19,830 bases of DNA from an uncultured Clostridium sp. (GTDB lineage: Bacteria > Bacillota > Clostridia > Lachnospirales > Lachnospiraceae): positions 1 to 19,830 of the forward strand of contig CALAAS010000037.1 in assembly GCA_937885015.1 (NCBI GenBank). Direction: 5' to 3'. Position 1 is the first letter of the stretch; each line of letters begins with the position of its first letter. Below are positions 6,916 through 15,166 of the stretch, one piece after another. A program made the position numbers and the translations under genes. The notes below the pieces were generated by a model. It saw only the letters and a program-made list of their open reading frames with translations, was not told the origin of the DNA and searched no databases.

Positions 6916-7671
6916 ATGAAAGAAAAGACAAAGAAATGGTGGAAGGCAGGGATTGTTGGAGCTGTCTGCCTGGCAGCTGCATGTTTTTATTATGCAGAGT
7001 TCGGCTGGGAGCGCCGGACTGCAAAGCTGGAAGAGGAAACGGTGTTTTTTCTGGAGAATACTGATTTTTTGCCAGAAGAAGCCGGTAAGTCAGATGATTT
7101 TGATGCAGCAGTCGGCTTGGAATCATCGGAGATATCCGGCGAGTCAGAAAATTTTGGAGAGATAGCCGATTCAGAGGCATCAGAGGGGCATCAGGAGCAA
7201 GAAAAAACGGGGAGAATCTGGATTCATGTCTGCGGTCAGGTTGTCAGTCCAGGTGTTTATGAACTGGCGCCGGGAAGCCGGGTTTATGAAGCCATTGAGG
7301 CGGCCGGCGGTTTTTTGGAGGAGGCAGCCGGTGATGCTCTTAATATGGCCATGGAGTTGACAGACGGGCAGCAGCTGCGGGTTCCGACCAGAGAAGAGGC
7401 AGATGCGATCGGAGCCGTTTTTGATCCTTCTTCCTGTCTGGGAGCGCAATCCGTTCCAGGAGCCAGGGGATCCGGGGAAGGTCAGATCAATTTAAACACG
7501 GCGGGCAAGGAAGAGCTGATGCAGCTTTCGGGAATCGGCGAAGCCAGGGCGGAGGCGATTGTGGCCTACCGGACGGAACACGGGGCATTTCAGCGGATCG
7601 AGGATATTATGAAGGTTTCCGGAATTAAAGAAGCGGCATTTGAAAAGATCCGGGATGATATTACAGTTTAA
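6916..7671 (+). CDS. comEA: ComEA-like DNA-binding protein (SLBB plus helix-hairpin-helix)
   Basis: A 251-residue protein. A basic start and one N-terminal membrane segment (about residues 11-27) are followed by an acidic, Glu/Ser-rich linker to about residue 100. Then come an SLBB domain (100-158, beginning IWIHVCGQVVSPGVYEL) and a tandem helix-hairpin-helix domain (190-251, with NLNTAGKEEL, LSGIGEARAEAI and VSGIKEAAFEKI). This is the standard architecture of ComEA, the surface receptor that binds incoming double-stranded DNA in transformation. ComEC, the channel often next to it, is absent here. The ATG at 6916 is preferred; a TTG at 6895 lies inside the SD hairpin and lacks its own site. 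First gene of a probable six-gene unit. Confidence 0.88.
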   Translation: MKEKTKKWWKAGIVGAVCLAAACFYYAEFGWERRTAKLEEETVFFLENTDFLPEEAGKSDDFDAAVGLESSEISGESENFGEIADSEASEGHQEQEKTGRIWIHVCGQVVSPGVYELAPGSRVYEAIEAAGGFLEEAAGDALNMAMELTDGQQLRVPTREEADAIGAVFDPSSCLGAQSVPGARGSGEGQINLNTAGKEELMQLSGIGEARAEAIVAYRTEHGAFQRIEDIMKVSGIKEAAFEKIRDDITV

Positions 7672-7688
7672 GTGACAGAGGTGGGTGC

Positions 7689-8387
7689 ATGGCAAGGGTA
7701 TTAGTGGTGGATGATGAAAAACTGATTGTGAAGGGGATTCGTTTCAGTTTGGAGCAGGATGGATTTCAGGTGGATTGTGCCTATGACGGAGAGGAGGCAC
7801 TTCGCCTGGCCAGGGAGACAGAATATGATATTGTCCTGCTGGATGTGATGCTGCCAAAGCAGAATGGCTTTGAAGTATGCCAGGCAATTCGGGAGTTTTC
7901 CGAGATGCCGGTAATCATGCTGACCGCCAAGGGCGACGATATGGATAAGATTTTGGGCCTGGAGTACGGAGCAGATGATTATATTACAAAACCCTTTAAT
8001 ATTTTAGAAGTAAAGGCCAGAATTAAGGCCATTATGCGGCGCAATTCCAAAAATGGAAAGCGTGGGGAGCAGGAAAATAAGGCGGTAATGGAGGCTGGTG
8101 GTCTGAAGATGAATACCGACAGCCGTCGTGTTTTTATCGGGGATCAGGAGATCAATCTGACAGCGAAAGAGTTTGATCTTTTGGAGCTTCTGGTATGTAA
8201 TCCGGGAAAGGTATATAGCCGGGAAGAGCTGCTACGGTTTGTGTGGGGCAATAAGGCAGCGGCCGGAGGCGATGTCCGGACGGTGGATGTACATGTGCGG
8301 CGTCTGCGGGAGAAGATAGAACCCAGTCCCAGTGATCCCAAATATGTCCACACCAAGTGGGGAGTGGGATATTACTTTCGGGTGTAG
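7689..8387 (+). CDS. OmpR/PhoB-family response regulator without an adjacent kinase
   Basis: A 232-residue two-domain regulator. The receiver domain (1-120) keeps all phosphorylation residues: acidic pair Asp8/Asp9, phospho-acceptor Asp52 (in LLDVMLP), Thr79 and Lys101 (ITKPFN). The C-terminal winged helix (about 135-232) has the family landmarks 'INLTAKEFDLLELL' and 'RTVDVHVRRLREKIE', ending with the wing hairpin 'VGYYFRV'. It binds DNA as a dimer after phosphorylation by a histidine kinase. The kinase gene normally follows such regulators, but here the next gene is an acyltransferase, and no kinase is present in the window. It starts 17 bases after comEA with a modest GAGGTGGG site. Confidence 0.93.
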   Translation: MARVLVVDDEKLIVKGIRFSLEQDGFQVDCAYDGEEALRLARETEYDIVLLDVMLPKQNGFEVCQAIREFSEMPVIMLTAKGDDMDKILGLEYGADDYITKPFNILEVKARIKAIMRRNSKNGKRGEQENKAVMEAGGLKMNTDSRRVFIGDQEINLTAKEFDLLELLVCNPGKVYSREELLRFVWGNKAAAGGDVRTVDVHVRRLREKIEPSPSDPKYVHTKWGVGYYFRV

Positions 8388-8503
8388 AGAAAGGCAGGCT
8401 GCTGGATACCGGATGTGGCAGCTGGGAATCTGCCGGTCTGGGTAACCGGTCCGGCGCAGAGGGAAAGGAGTATCAGTCCGGGAGAAAAGAGGCAGCGGAT
8501 CGC

Positions 8504-10414
8504 ATGAAAAAAGAGAGAAAACGGCATGGAGCACAGGGTTCTGGCTGGCGGCGTCTGGATAATACGGGAAAATTGTTTGCAGCTGTGACCGGAGAGGATC
8601 TCAGCAATGTATTCCGGATCAGTGTTGTTTTGAAAAGAGAGGTTGATCCGGAGCTGTTGCAGAAGGCTCTGAGCCGGAACCTTCTAGATTATGAGAATTT
8701 CCGGGTTAAGCTGAGAAAGGGATTTTTCTGGTATTATTTCGAGACCAATAATCGGGAACCAGCGGTGGAGGTGGAGGATGCGAATCCCTGCCGCTATATC
8801 AATCCCCATGCAGGGCACCGTTTTCCATTTCGGGTCAGTTATCGGGCAAACAGACTGAACTTTGAGGTGTTTCACGGACTGACGGATGGCCTGGGGGCGC
8901 TGAATTTTGCAGCTGGCCTGGCGGAGCGGTATCTGGAGCTGGCGGAGAGCCGCGTTTTTGACATGGAAAGGGCTGCCCATGGCGGGAAAACGGAAATCGG
9001 AGAAGCAAACCGGGAACCGGAGCAGCAGAACCAGAAGGGAGCGGACTCCTATCTGGCCAATTATAAAAAAGGGCCGCATCAGCGGTATGAGAAGAGATGC
9101 TCTCTGCAGCTTCCAGGGCGTTTCCTTCCTTTTGGATTTCAGTCTGTCATGCAGGGAAATATACAGATTTCAAAGCTGAAGGAAGTATGCCGGAGTGCTG
9201 GAGCCAGCATTACCAGATATTTGGCGGCGGCGCTGATCTGGACGATTATTCAGGAGTATACGGATGGGAAGGAATTGAAAAGGCCGGTGGCGCTGAACCT
9301 TCCGGTCAATTTGAGAAACATGTTTGAGTCGGAGACCATGGCTAATTTTTTTGCAGTGGTCAATATTTCCTGGCCAGCCGGGCGGGCGCCTGCACGGTTT
9401 GAGGAGGTTCTGGAAGAAGTCAGCCGCCAGATGAAAGAGCAGATTGTGCGGGAAAAGCTGGAAGAAACGATTTCTTATAATGTGTCCAATGAGAAAAAGT
9501 GGTATGTGCGGATGATTCCGCTTTGTATCAAGCATCTGGCGCTGAATGTTATTTTTTTAAAGAGCATGAGAGCTCATACGCTGACCTTTTCCAACGTGGG
9601 GCAGGCAGTTGTTTCGCCGATTTGGAAGGATGCGGTGGAGAGTTTCGAACTGTTGATCGGTGCATCAGCCAAGCAGCGGATGAAGTGTGGTGCCATCGCC
9701 TATGGAGAGAATCTCTGCGTTACCTTTACCAGTGCGCTGCAGGATACCAGACTTCCTGACGCGTTTTTTGGTTTTCTGGAGCAGCAGGGAGTGGCAGTCA
9801 GACGGGACAGCAATGGGGTGGTGGACCGGGAGCATGACCGGGGGAGGTTTCCCAGAGCGGAGAAGGATCCGGGAAAATGGCGCCGGGCAGTGCGCATACT
9901 GAATCTGGCGCTTCTGGTAACGGCGGCGCTGTGCGGCCTTTTGAATCTGGCGACATACCGGATGATACCGGTAAAATGGTCATTTCTAGCCATGGGAGGC
10001 ATTGCCTATGTGGCTATGACATTGCGGTATTCTGTGATGCGGCTGGCCAGCGCGGCCGGAACGATTGTACGCCAGTCACTGGGAATCCAGGTGCTGCTGG
10101 TGCTGGCGGATGTGTTGAATGGCGGCCTGGGGTGGTCGGTGGATTATGCCATCCCCTGTATGATTCTTTTTGACGTGGTGGCGGTGGTGCTTTTAATGGC
10201 GGTCAACCGGACAAATTGGCAGAACTGTTTCATGTATCAAATCGCCCTGACAGTATTCAGCTTTATACCTCTGATTTTATGGGCGATCGGATGGATTCGG
10301 AGGCCGTTCTGGTCGATTTTAACTGTGACCGTATCTGTTGGGGCGTTGGGAATTACGCTTCTTCTGGGCGAAAAAAGCACCTGGCGGGAACTGAAACGGA
10401 GATTTCATATATAA
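8504..10414 (+). CDS. Condensation-fold acyltransferase with C-terminal multi-pass membrane domain
   Basis: A protein of about 636 residues. The N-terminal ~450 residues resemble alcohol-acetyltransferase/condensation-type acyltransferases: a 'LDNTGKLFAAV' start, 'YENFRVKL', and an HxxxDG active-site motif HGLTDG (His124, Asp128). Further landmarks are 'PVALNLPVNLRNMF' and 'HTLTFSNVG' in the second half. After a basic linker, the last ~150 residues hold about six hydrophobic segments ending in a basic tail. This resembles the membrane domain often annotated DUF6320 in Clostridia. The catalytic half probably sits on the membrane surface and transfers an acyl group to a hydroxyl or amine; donor and acceptor are unknown. 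The frame is open to 8357, but 8504 is the first ATG. An esterase follows 48 bases later, so the two likely work together. Confidence 0.75.
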   Translation: MKKERKRHGAQGSGWRRLDNTGKLFAAVTGEDLSNVFRISVVLKREVDPELLQKALSRNLLDYENFRVKLRKGFFWYYFETNNREPAVEVEDANPCRYINPHAGHRFPFRVSYRANRLNFEVFHGLTDGLGALNFAAGLAERYLELAESRVFDMERAAHGGKTEIGEANREPEQQNQKGADSYLANYKKGPHQRYEKRCSLQLPGRFLPFGFQSVMQGNIQISKLKEVCRSAGASITRYLAAALIWTIIQEYTDGKELKRPVALNLPVNLRNMFESETMANFFAVVNISWPAGRAPARFEEVLEEVSRQMKEQIVREKLEETISYNVSNEKKWYVRMIPLCIKHLALNVIFLKSMRAHTLTFSNVGQAVVSPIWKDAVESFELLIGASAKQRMKCGAIAYGENLCVTFTSALQDTRLPDAFFGFLEQQGVAVRRDSNGVVDREHDRGRFPRAEKDPGKWRRAVRILNLALLVTAALCGLLNLATYRMIPVKWSFLAMGGIAYVAMTLRYSVMRLASAAGTIVRQSLGIQVLLVLADVLNGGLGWSVDYAIPCMILFDVVAVVLLMAVNRTNWQNCFMYQIALTVFSFIPLILWAIGWIRRPFWSILTVTVSVGALGITLLLGEKSTWRELKRRFHI

Positions 10415-10462
10415 GAGATTTTACGGGCGAGATGCACGGATAGAAGGAGTAAAAGCGACAAA

Positions 10463-11491
10463 ATGAGCAGGAAAAACGTCAGCGTCATTGGAAATCTGAC
10501 GCGGGATATGGTAAGCGATGTGATGGAGACGGCGCTGAAAAAACCCATCCAGACCGGAGAATTCCGGAAAAATCCGGTGGAGCCGGCCTGGAGGTGCCCG
10601 GCCGGATACATTTATGAGTTGATTGATGCTGGAGAATTTGTGATGGAATACCTTCAGCCGGAGCAGGCGGTAACAGGAAGAGTGATTTTGCAGCTTCACG
10701 GAGGCGGTTATATTGGCCCCATGAAAAATATTTATCGCCGGTTTGCCGTGCGATACTCAAAGCTAAGCTATGGAGCGGATGTGCTGTCGCCGGACTACCG
10801 TGTTGCACCGGAGCATCCTTTTCCGGCTGCACTGGAAGATGCGGTGTATGCATATCGGTGGCTTCTGGAGGAAAAGGGATACCGTCCGGAACAGATCGTG
10901 GTAGCCGGGGATTCTGCCGGCGGCGGACTGGCGCTGGCTCTCTGCCTGTATGCCAGAGACCATAGCCTGCCGCTTCCGGGCGGTGTGGTGCTGATGTCCC
11001 CCTGGACGGATGTGACATTAAGCGGAGCTTCTTATGAAGCAAATTATGAGAGGGATCCTCTGTTTGGGAATTCCAGGGAAAACATGCTGTATCAATGCAG
11101 TTATATTGGGGATGCAGATCCGGCCAATCCATATCTGTCTCCTCTGTTTGGCGATTTTTCCGGTTTTCCGCCCATGCTGGTGCAGGTAGGAGACTATGAG
11201 GTACTGTTGGATGATTCCAGGGAGTTGGCGCGTAAGGTGCGTACGGCTGGTGTGAAGGTGCGCTGTTCCGTTTATGATGGCATGTTTCACGTCTTTCAGA
11301 TGGGACTGGATTTGATCCCCGAAAGCCGGGAGGCCTGGGAAGAGGTAGGGGAATACCTGCGCATTATCTACAAGATTCGCCGGGAACCGGACGGAACCAT
11401 TGTCAGGAAGGTAAAGTCTGGGAAACGTGATACGGAGGAAAGAGCAAAAAAGAACCTCCTAGCCTTTTTAAAGAAGGAGCTTTCAGAATGA
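10463..11491 (+). CDS. HSL-family alpha/beta hydrolase (esterase/lipase/deacetylase)
   Basis: A 342-residue cytoplasmic-looking hydrolase. It has the hormone-sensitive-lipase family oxyanion motif HGGGY (79-83), the nucleophile elbow GDSAGG with Ser151, and the catalytic His in GMFHVF (His276). The acid is in 'GDYEVLLDDS': the usual position holds Glu246, with Asp250 and Asp251 nearby. The 'SPDYRVAPEHPFPAALED' segment is also diagnostic. Such enzymes cleave short-chain esters or acetyl groups. It directly follows the acyltransferase, so it may remove or remodel the same acyl modification (inference). AAGGAG (10444-10449) is 13 bases before the ATG, rather far. The stop overlaps the rlmH start as ATGA. 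Confidence 0.88.
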   Translation: MSRKNVSVIGNLTRDMVSDVMETALKKPIQTGEFRKNPVEPAWRCPAGYIYELIDAGEFVMEYLQPEQAVTGRVILQLHGGGYIGPMKNIYRRFAVRYSKLSYGADVLSPDYRVAPEHPFPAALEDAVYAYRWLLEEKGYRPEQIVVAGDSAGGGLALALCLYARDHSLPLPGGVVLMSPWTDVTLSGASYEANYERDPLFGNSRENMLYQCSYIGDADPANPYLSPLFGDFSGFPPMLVQVGDYEVLLDDSRELARKVRTAGVKVRCSVYDGMFHVFQMGLDLIPESREAWEEVGEYLRIIYKIRREPDGTIVRKVKSGKRDTEERAKKNLLAFLKKELSE

Positions 11492-11967
11492 AAATTTCGC
11501 TTGTGACAGTGGGGAAAATCAAAGAATCGTATCTGGAGGCGGCCATTGCTGAATATTCCAAGCGCCTGGGGCGTTACTGCCGCCTGGAGATTGTTCAGGT
11601 GGCAGACGAAAAGACACCGGATGGCGCCGGGGAGGCCCTGGAGCGTCAGATCCGGGAAAAAGAAGGAGAACGGATTCTTTCTCATATTAGAGACGGTGCC
11701 TATGTGATTGCGCTGGCCATTGACGGGAAAATGCGTTCCTCGGAGGGGGTGGCCAGCCACCTGAAGGAACTGGGAGTGCGCGGAACCAGTCATATTCAGT
11801 TTATCATTGGCGGTTCTCTGGGATTGTCAGACCGGGTGCTTTCCCGGGCGGATGAAAAGCTGAGCTTTTCTCCTATGACATTTCCCCATCAGCTGATGCG
11901 GGTCATCCTTCTGGAGCAGATTTATCGAAGCTTTCGCATTATCAACGGAGAGCCATACCATAAGTAA
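11488..11967 (+). CDS. rlmH: 23S rRNA (pseudouridine1915-N3)-methyltransferase RlmH
   Basis: A 159-residue SPOUT-class methyltransferase, exactly the usual family length. The knotted S-adenosylmethionine site is clear: 'FIIGGSLGLSDRV', then 'LSFSPMTFPHQLMRVILLEQIYR', ending in the near-invariant PYHK. RlmH methylates pseudouridine 1915 in helix 69 of 23S rRNA on the assembled 70S ribosome. The ATG overlaps the esterase TGA by four bases, with GAAGGAG upstream inside the esterase gene, so translation is probably coupled. Confidence 0.97.
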   Translation: MKISLVTVGKIKESYLEAAIAEYSKRLGRYCRLEIVQVADEKTPDGAGEALERQIREKEGERILSHIRDGAYVIALAIDGKMRSSEGVASHLKELGVRGTSHIQFIIGGSLGLSDRVLSRADEKLSFSPMTFPHQLMRVILLEQIYRSFRIINGEPYHK

Positions 11968-11979
11968 AAGGGGATGAAG

Positions 11980-13377
11980 ATGGGGAGTACGAAAGAAACG
12001 AATGCGGACAGAGAAAAGAATATTCTGGGAGTACGGCCGGTGGGAGAGCTTTTGGGACAGTTTGCGGTTCCCAGCATCATTGCCATGCTGGTCAGTGCGC
12101 TGTACAATATCGTGGATCAGTTTTTTATTGGACAAAGTGTGGGGGAACTGGGAAATGCGGCTACAAATGTGGCGTTTCCGCTGACGATTTCCTGTGTGGC
12201 GATTTCCCTGCTTCTGGGAATCGGCGGTGCGTCAGCTTTTAATCTGACGCTTGGAGGAGGAGACCGGGACAAGGCGCTCTACTATATAGGAAATGCAGCG
12301 GTGCTGCTTTTTGGAGGCGGTCTGGTGCTCTGTATGGCAGTCTGTCTGTTTCTTACTCCATTGCTGGTATTTTTTGGGGCCCCAGACAATGTCCTGGAGT
12401 ATGCAAGGGTTTATACGGGAATCACGGCTCTCGGTTTTCCGTTCCTGATTCTGACCAACGGAGGCGGTCACCTGGTTCGGGCGGACGGCAGTCCGCGGAA
12501 TGCCATGCTGTATAACCTGTCCGGGGCGATTATCAACACAGTCCTGGATCCGCTTTTTATCTTTGGCTTTCGCATGGGGATGGCAGGGGCGGCGCTGGCG
12601 ACGATTATCGGTCAGATTTTTTCCGGTATCCTTGTAATCCGGTATCTGTCCCGTTTGAAAACTGCACCGCTGGAGAAAAAACATCTGATTCCGGGCAGAG
12701 GATATGTGGAACTGATTACCTCGTTGGGGGCAGCTTCTTTTTTTAATCAGATTGCCATGATGATCGTTCAGATTGTGCTGAACAAATCTTTGACCTGGTA
12801 TGGTGCGCGTTCTGCCTATGGGCAGTCGATTCCATTGGCCTGTGCCGGGATTATAACCAAGGTAAATCAGGTGTTTTTTTCCATTATCATCGGACTTTCT
12901 CAGGGAATGCAGCCCATTGCCAGTTTCAATTATGGTGCAAAACAGTATGGCAGGGTGCGGCAGGTATACGGTATGGCGCTTCGCTGTGGATTTCTGGTGT
13001 CTCTTCTCTCTTTTCTCAGCTTTCAGATATTTCCCAGACAGATTATTGGTTTGTTTGGGAACGGATCGGAGATGTATTTTCAGTTTGCGGAAAAATATTT
13101 TCGGATTTTCCTGTTTTTTACATTTTCAAATTTTATTCAGCCAATTTCGGCCAACCTGTTTACATCCATTGGAAAGCCGAAAATGGGAATTTTTCTTTCC
13201 ATGACGAGGCAGATTTTATTTTTACTTCCATTGATCGTAATTTTGCCGTATTTTGTGGGGATTGATGGAATCATGTACGCCGGTCCTGTGGCAGATCTGG
13301 TGGCCAGTCTGGTGGCGGTGGCGATGGCCCGCGGCGAGATTCGGAAAATGAAAGAACTGGAGTTGGTCGGAGAATAA
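11980..13377 (+). CDS. MATE-family multidrug/Na+ efflux transporter
   Basis: A protein of about 465 residues with twelve predicted membrane segments in two related halves. It starts with 'LGQFAVPSIIAMLVSALYNIVDQFFIG', the hallmark N terminus of MATE exporters. The second half has 'QGMQPIASFNYGAKQYGRV', equivalent to the family's conserved GxxP-type region. Substrates cannot be predicted. The ATG at 11980 lies six bases after AAAAGGGG; the ATG at 11974 touches that site and is unlikely. It is the last gene before a clear terminator. Confidence 0.93.
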   Translation: MGSTKETNADREKNILGVRPVGELLGQFAVPSIIAMLVSALYNIVDQFFIGQSVGELGNAATNVAFPLTISCVAISLLLGIGGASAFNLTLGGGDRDKALYYIGNAAVLLFGGGLVLCMAVCLFLTPLLVFFGAPDNVLEYARVYTGITALGFPFLILTNGGGHLVRADGSPRNAMLYNLSGAIINTVLDPLFIFGFRMGMAGAALATIIGQIFSGILVIRYLSRLKTAPLEKKHLIPGRGYVELITSLGAASFFNQIAMMIVQIVLNKSLTWYGARSAYGQSIPLACAGIITKVNQVFFSIIIGLSQGMQPIASFNYGAKQYGRVRQVYGMALRCGFLVSLLSFLSFQIFPRQIIGLFGNGSEMYFQFAEKYFRIFLFFTFSNFIQPISANLFTSIGKPKMGIFLSMTRQILFLLPLIVILPYFVGIDGIMYAGPVADLVASLVAVAMARGEIRKMKELELVGE

Positions 13378-13386
13378 TGAAATCAC

Positions 13387-13414
13387 AGAGGGAGCGAAAG
13401 CTCCCTTTTGTTTT
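13387..13414 (+). terminator. Intrinsic terminator after the MATE gene
   Basis: GGGAGC (13390-13395), GAAA loop, GCTCCC (13400-13405), extended by a few A-T/G-T pairs, is followed by TTTTGTTTT. It ends the comEA-to-MATE unit and isolates the spoIIIA operon. Confidence 0.9.
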
Positions 13415-13416
13415 GG

Positions 13417-13444
13417 TTATATTTCAGCCTGTCTCTCATATACT
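13417..13444 (+). promoter_or_regulatory. Sigma-E-type promoter of the spoIIIA operon
   Basis: TTATATT (13417-13423) and CATATACT (13437-13444) are 13 bases apart. They fit the Bacillus sigma-E pattern (an ATATT-like -35 and a CATACAAT-like -10, spacing about 13-14). The position directly upstream of spoIIIAA, and the known sigma-E control of this operon in spore formers, support it. Confidence 0.75.
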
Positions 13445-13465
13445 TGGAGTAACGGAGGGATAGGG

Positions 13466-14425
13466 ATGGAAGAAAGAGGAAACCTGTTTCGTTTTTTTTC
13501 AAAAGAAATCAGAGAGCGGCTGACCCGGATGATTCCGGAACCGGATGGTCTGGAGGAAGTGCGGATGCGGGTAGGAGGGCCGCTTATGGCTTTTTACCGG
13601 AACCGGGAGATTCTGGATAGAGAGGAAGAACACATTTTGGTGAGCCAGGAGGATGTGAATGAAACTCTGCAGTGTGCGGCCCGCTACTCTCTGTATGCTC
13701 ATGAAGAGGAGATCCGTCAGGGATTTTTGACCGTACAGGGAGGACACCGGATCGGGGTGGCGGGAAGGACCGTTCTGGAAAATGGAAGGATCAGGACCAT
13801 TTATCCAGTTACCTTTTTGAATGTCCGGTTTGCCCATCAGATTCGCGGATGTGCCGGGGCGGTGGCAGCGGGTCTGACTGATCCGGAAGGAGGACAGGTT
13901 TTAAATACGCTGATAATTTCACCGCCGCGGTGTGGGAAAACAACGCTTCTGAGAGATCTGGTCCGGCTTATATCAGATGGAGATGAGACAGTGCCGGGAC
14001 AGACGGTGGGACTTATAGACGAGCGTTCTGAGATTGCAGCCTGTTTTCAGGGAGTTCCTCAAAATGATGTGGGAAAGCGGACCGATGTGCTGGATGGGTG
14101 TCCCAAAGCGGTGGGAATGATGTTGTTGATCCGTTCTATGGCTCCGCAGGTGGTGGCGGTGGATGAAATTGGGGGAGAGGCAGATCTGGAGGCACTGCGC
14201 AGTGTGATGAACTGCGGCTGCCGGGTGCTGGCCACAGTTCACGGAAACTCTCTGGCTGATATCAGGAAAAAACCATTTCTGGCGGATTTTCTGGCAGAAA
14301 AACGGTTTGACCGGTATCTGGTGCTGGGAAATCAACGGGGTCCGGGAACAATCCGGGCTCTGTATGATGGCTGTGAGGAACCGGTCATGGGGGAGAAGAG
14401 AGGATCATGGGGGCATTGTGGTTAA
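13466..14425 (+). CDS. spoIIIAA: Stage III sporulation protein AA (ATPase)
   Basis: A 319-residue P-loop ATPase of the secretion-ATPase superfamily. The Walker A motif is in SPPRCGKTT (152-160), Walker B is in VVAVDEIGG (229-237), and the VHGNSLADI region follows. In Bacillus, SpoIIIAA is the cytoplasmic mother-cell ATPase thought to energise the SpoIIIA-SpoIIQ channel. The length is near B. subtilis (about 307). The ATG has GGAGGG six bases upstream, immediately after the sigma-E-type promoter. Confidence 0.96.
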   Translation: MEERGNLFRFFSKEIRERLTRMIPEPDGLEEVRMRVGGPLMAFYRNREILDREEEHILVSQEDVNETLQCAARYSLYAHEEEIRQGFLTVQGGHRIGVAGRTVLENGRIRTIYPVTFLNVRFAHQIRGCAGAVAAGLTDPEGGQVLNTLIISPPRCGKTTLLRDLVRLISDGDETVPGQTVGLIDERSEIAACFQGVPQNDVGKRTDVLDGCPKAVGMMLLIRSMAPQVVAVDEIGGEADLEALRSVMNCGCRVLATVHGNSLADIRKKPFLADFLAEKRFDRYLVLGNQRGPGTIRALYDGCEEPVMGEKRGSWGHCG

Positions 14426-14937
14426 AGGCAACGGGTGCCTGTCTGGTTTTGATTTCCTGTACGGCGTTGGGGAGGAGCGCAGCTGACCGGCTGCGGGAAC
14501 GGCGCCGTTTTCTGGAGACAATGAGACGGCTGGTTATCTGTTTGCGAGGAGAAATTCTGTATGGAAATGCGCCCCTTCCCATTGCTTTATCCCGGACTGG
14601 GAGAAAAAGTGAAGAACCGGTTGGATATTTTTTTCAGGAAATGGGAAAGCGGCTGGGGGAAGAAACGGGAGCAGGACTGGAGGAAGTCTGGGGAAATCTT
14701 GCCAGGCAGAGCCTGAAGGGATGTGCCCTGGAACCGGAAGACTGGGAGGAACTCTTCCGGTTTGGAAAAAATCTGGGGTATCTGGATCGGGACATGCAGG
14801 ACAGGACCATGCAGATGTATCTGGAAGAACTGGAGCGGGCAGCAGCGGGGATCCGGAAGGAAGAGACAGAAAAATGTCGTCTGTTCTGGGGCCTTGGTAT
14901 TTTATCTGGACTGTTTCTGACCGTTATTTTGCTTTAA
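14407..14937 (+). CDS. spoIIIAB: Stage III sporulation protein AB
   Basis: A 176-residue protein with an N-terminal hydrophobic segment (WLKATGACLVLISCTALG), a largely helical middle with the family start 'RLRERRRFLETMRRLVICLRGEI', and a C-terminal membrane helix. SpoIIIAB resembles GspF-type inner membrane components. Size and position between AA and AC match the family. It overlaps spoIIIAA by 19 bases. The ribosome site is weak or close (GAGAGG three bases before the ATG), so coupling to AA translation is likely. Confidence 0.93.
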   Translation: MGALWLKATGACLVLISCTALGRSAADRLRERRRFLETMRRLVICLRGEILYGNAPLPIALSRTGRKSEEPVGYFFQEMGKRLGEETGAGLEEVWGNLARQSLKGCALEPEDWEELFRFGKNLGYLDRDMQDRTMQMYLEELERAAAGIRKEETEKCRLFWGLGILSGLFLTVILL

Positions 14938-14948
14938 GGAGGAAAAGA

Positions 14949-15143
14949 ATGGGAGTAAACCTGATTTTCAGGATTGCGGCGGTGGGAATCCTGGTATCGG
15001 TGCTGTGTCAGATTTTAAAACACAGCGGGAGAGAGGAGCAGGCATTTTTGACAAGCCTGGCCGGCCTTTTGCTGGTGCTGTTCTGGATGGTTCCTTATAT
15101 CTATCAGCTATTTGAGACGATGAAGGAATTATTTTCTCTGTAG
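14949..15143 (+). CDS. spoIIIAC: Stage III sporulation protein AC
   Basis: A tiny 64-residue, two-helix membrane protein: 'VNLIFRIAAVGILVSVLCQILK', a polar turn with REEQAF, then 'LLLVLFWMVPYIYQLF'. This is the typical SpoIIIAC pattern and length. The ATG at 14949 follows AAGGAGG (14936-14942), which overlaps the spoIIIAB stop codon. Confidence 0.95.
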   Translation: MGVNLIFRIAAVGILVSVLCQILKHSGREEQAFLTSLAGLLLVLFWMVPYIYQLFETMKELFSL

Positions 15144-15166
15144 GAACGAGCGGAGGGGGATGTGAT

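Noticed and set aside
8357..8503. A 49-residue N-terminal extension of the acyltransferase overlapping the response regulator.
   Set aside because: Composition is Gly/Ser/Arg-rich without structure, there is no ribosome site at 8357, and the homology-like part starts after 8504.
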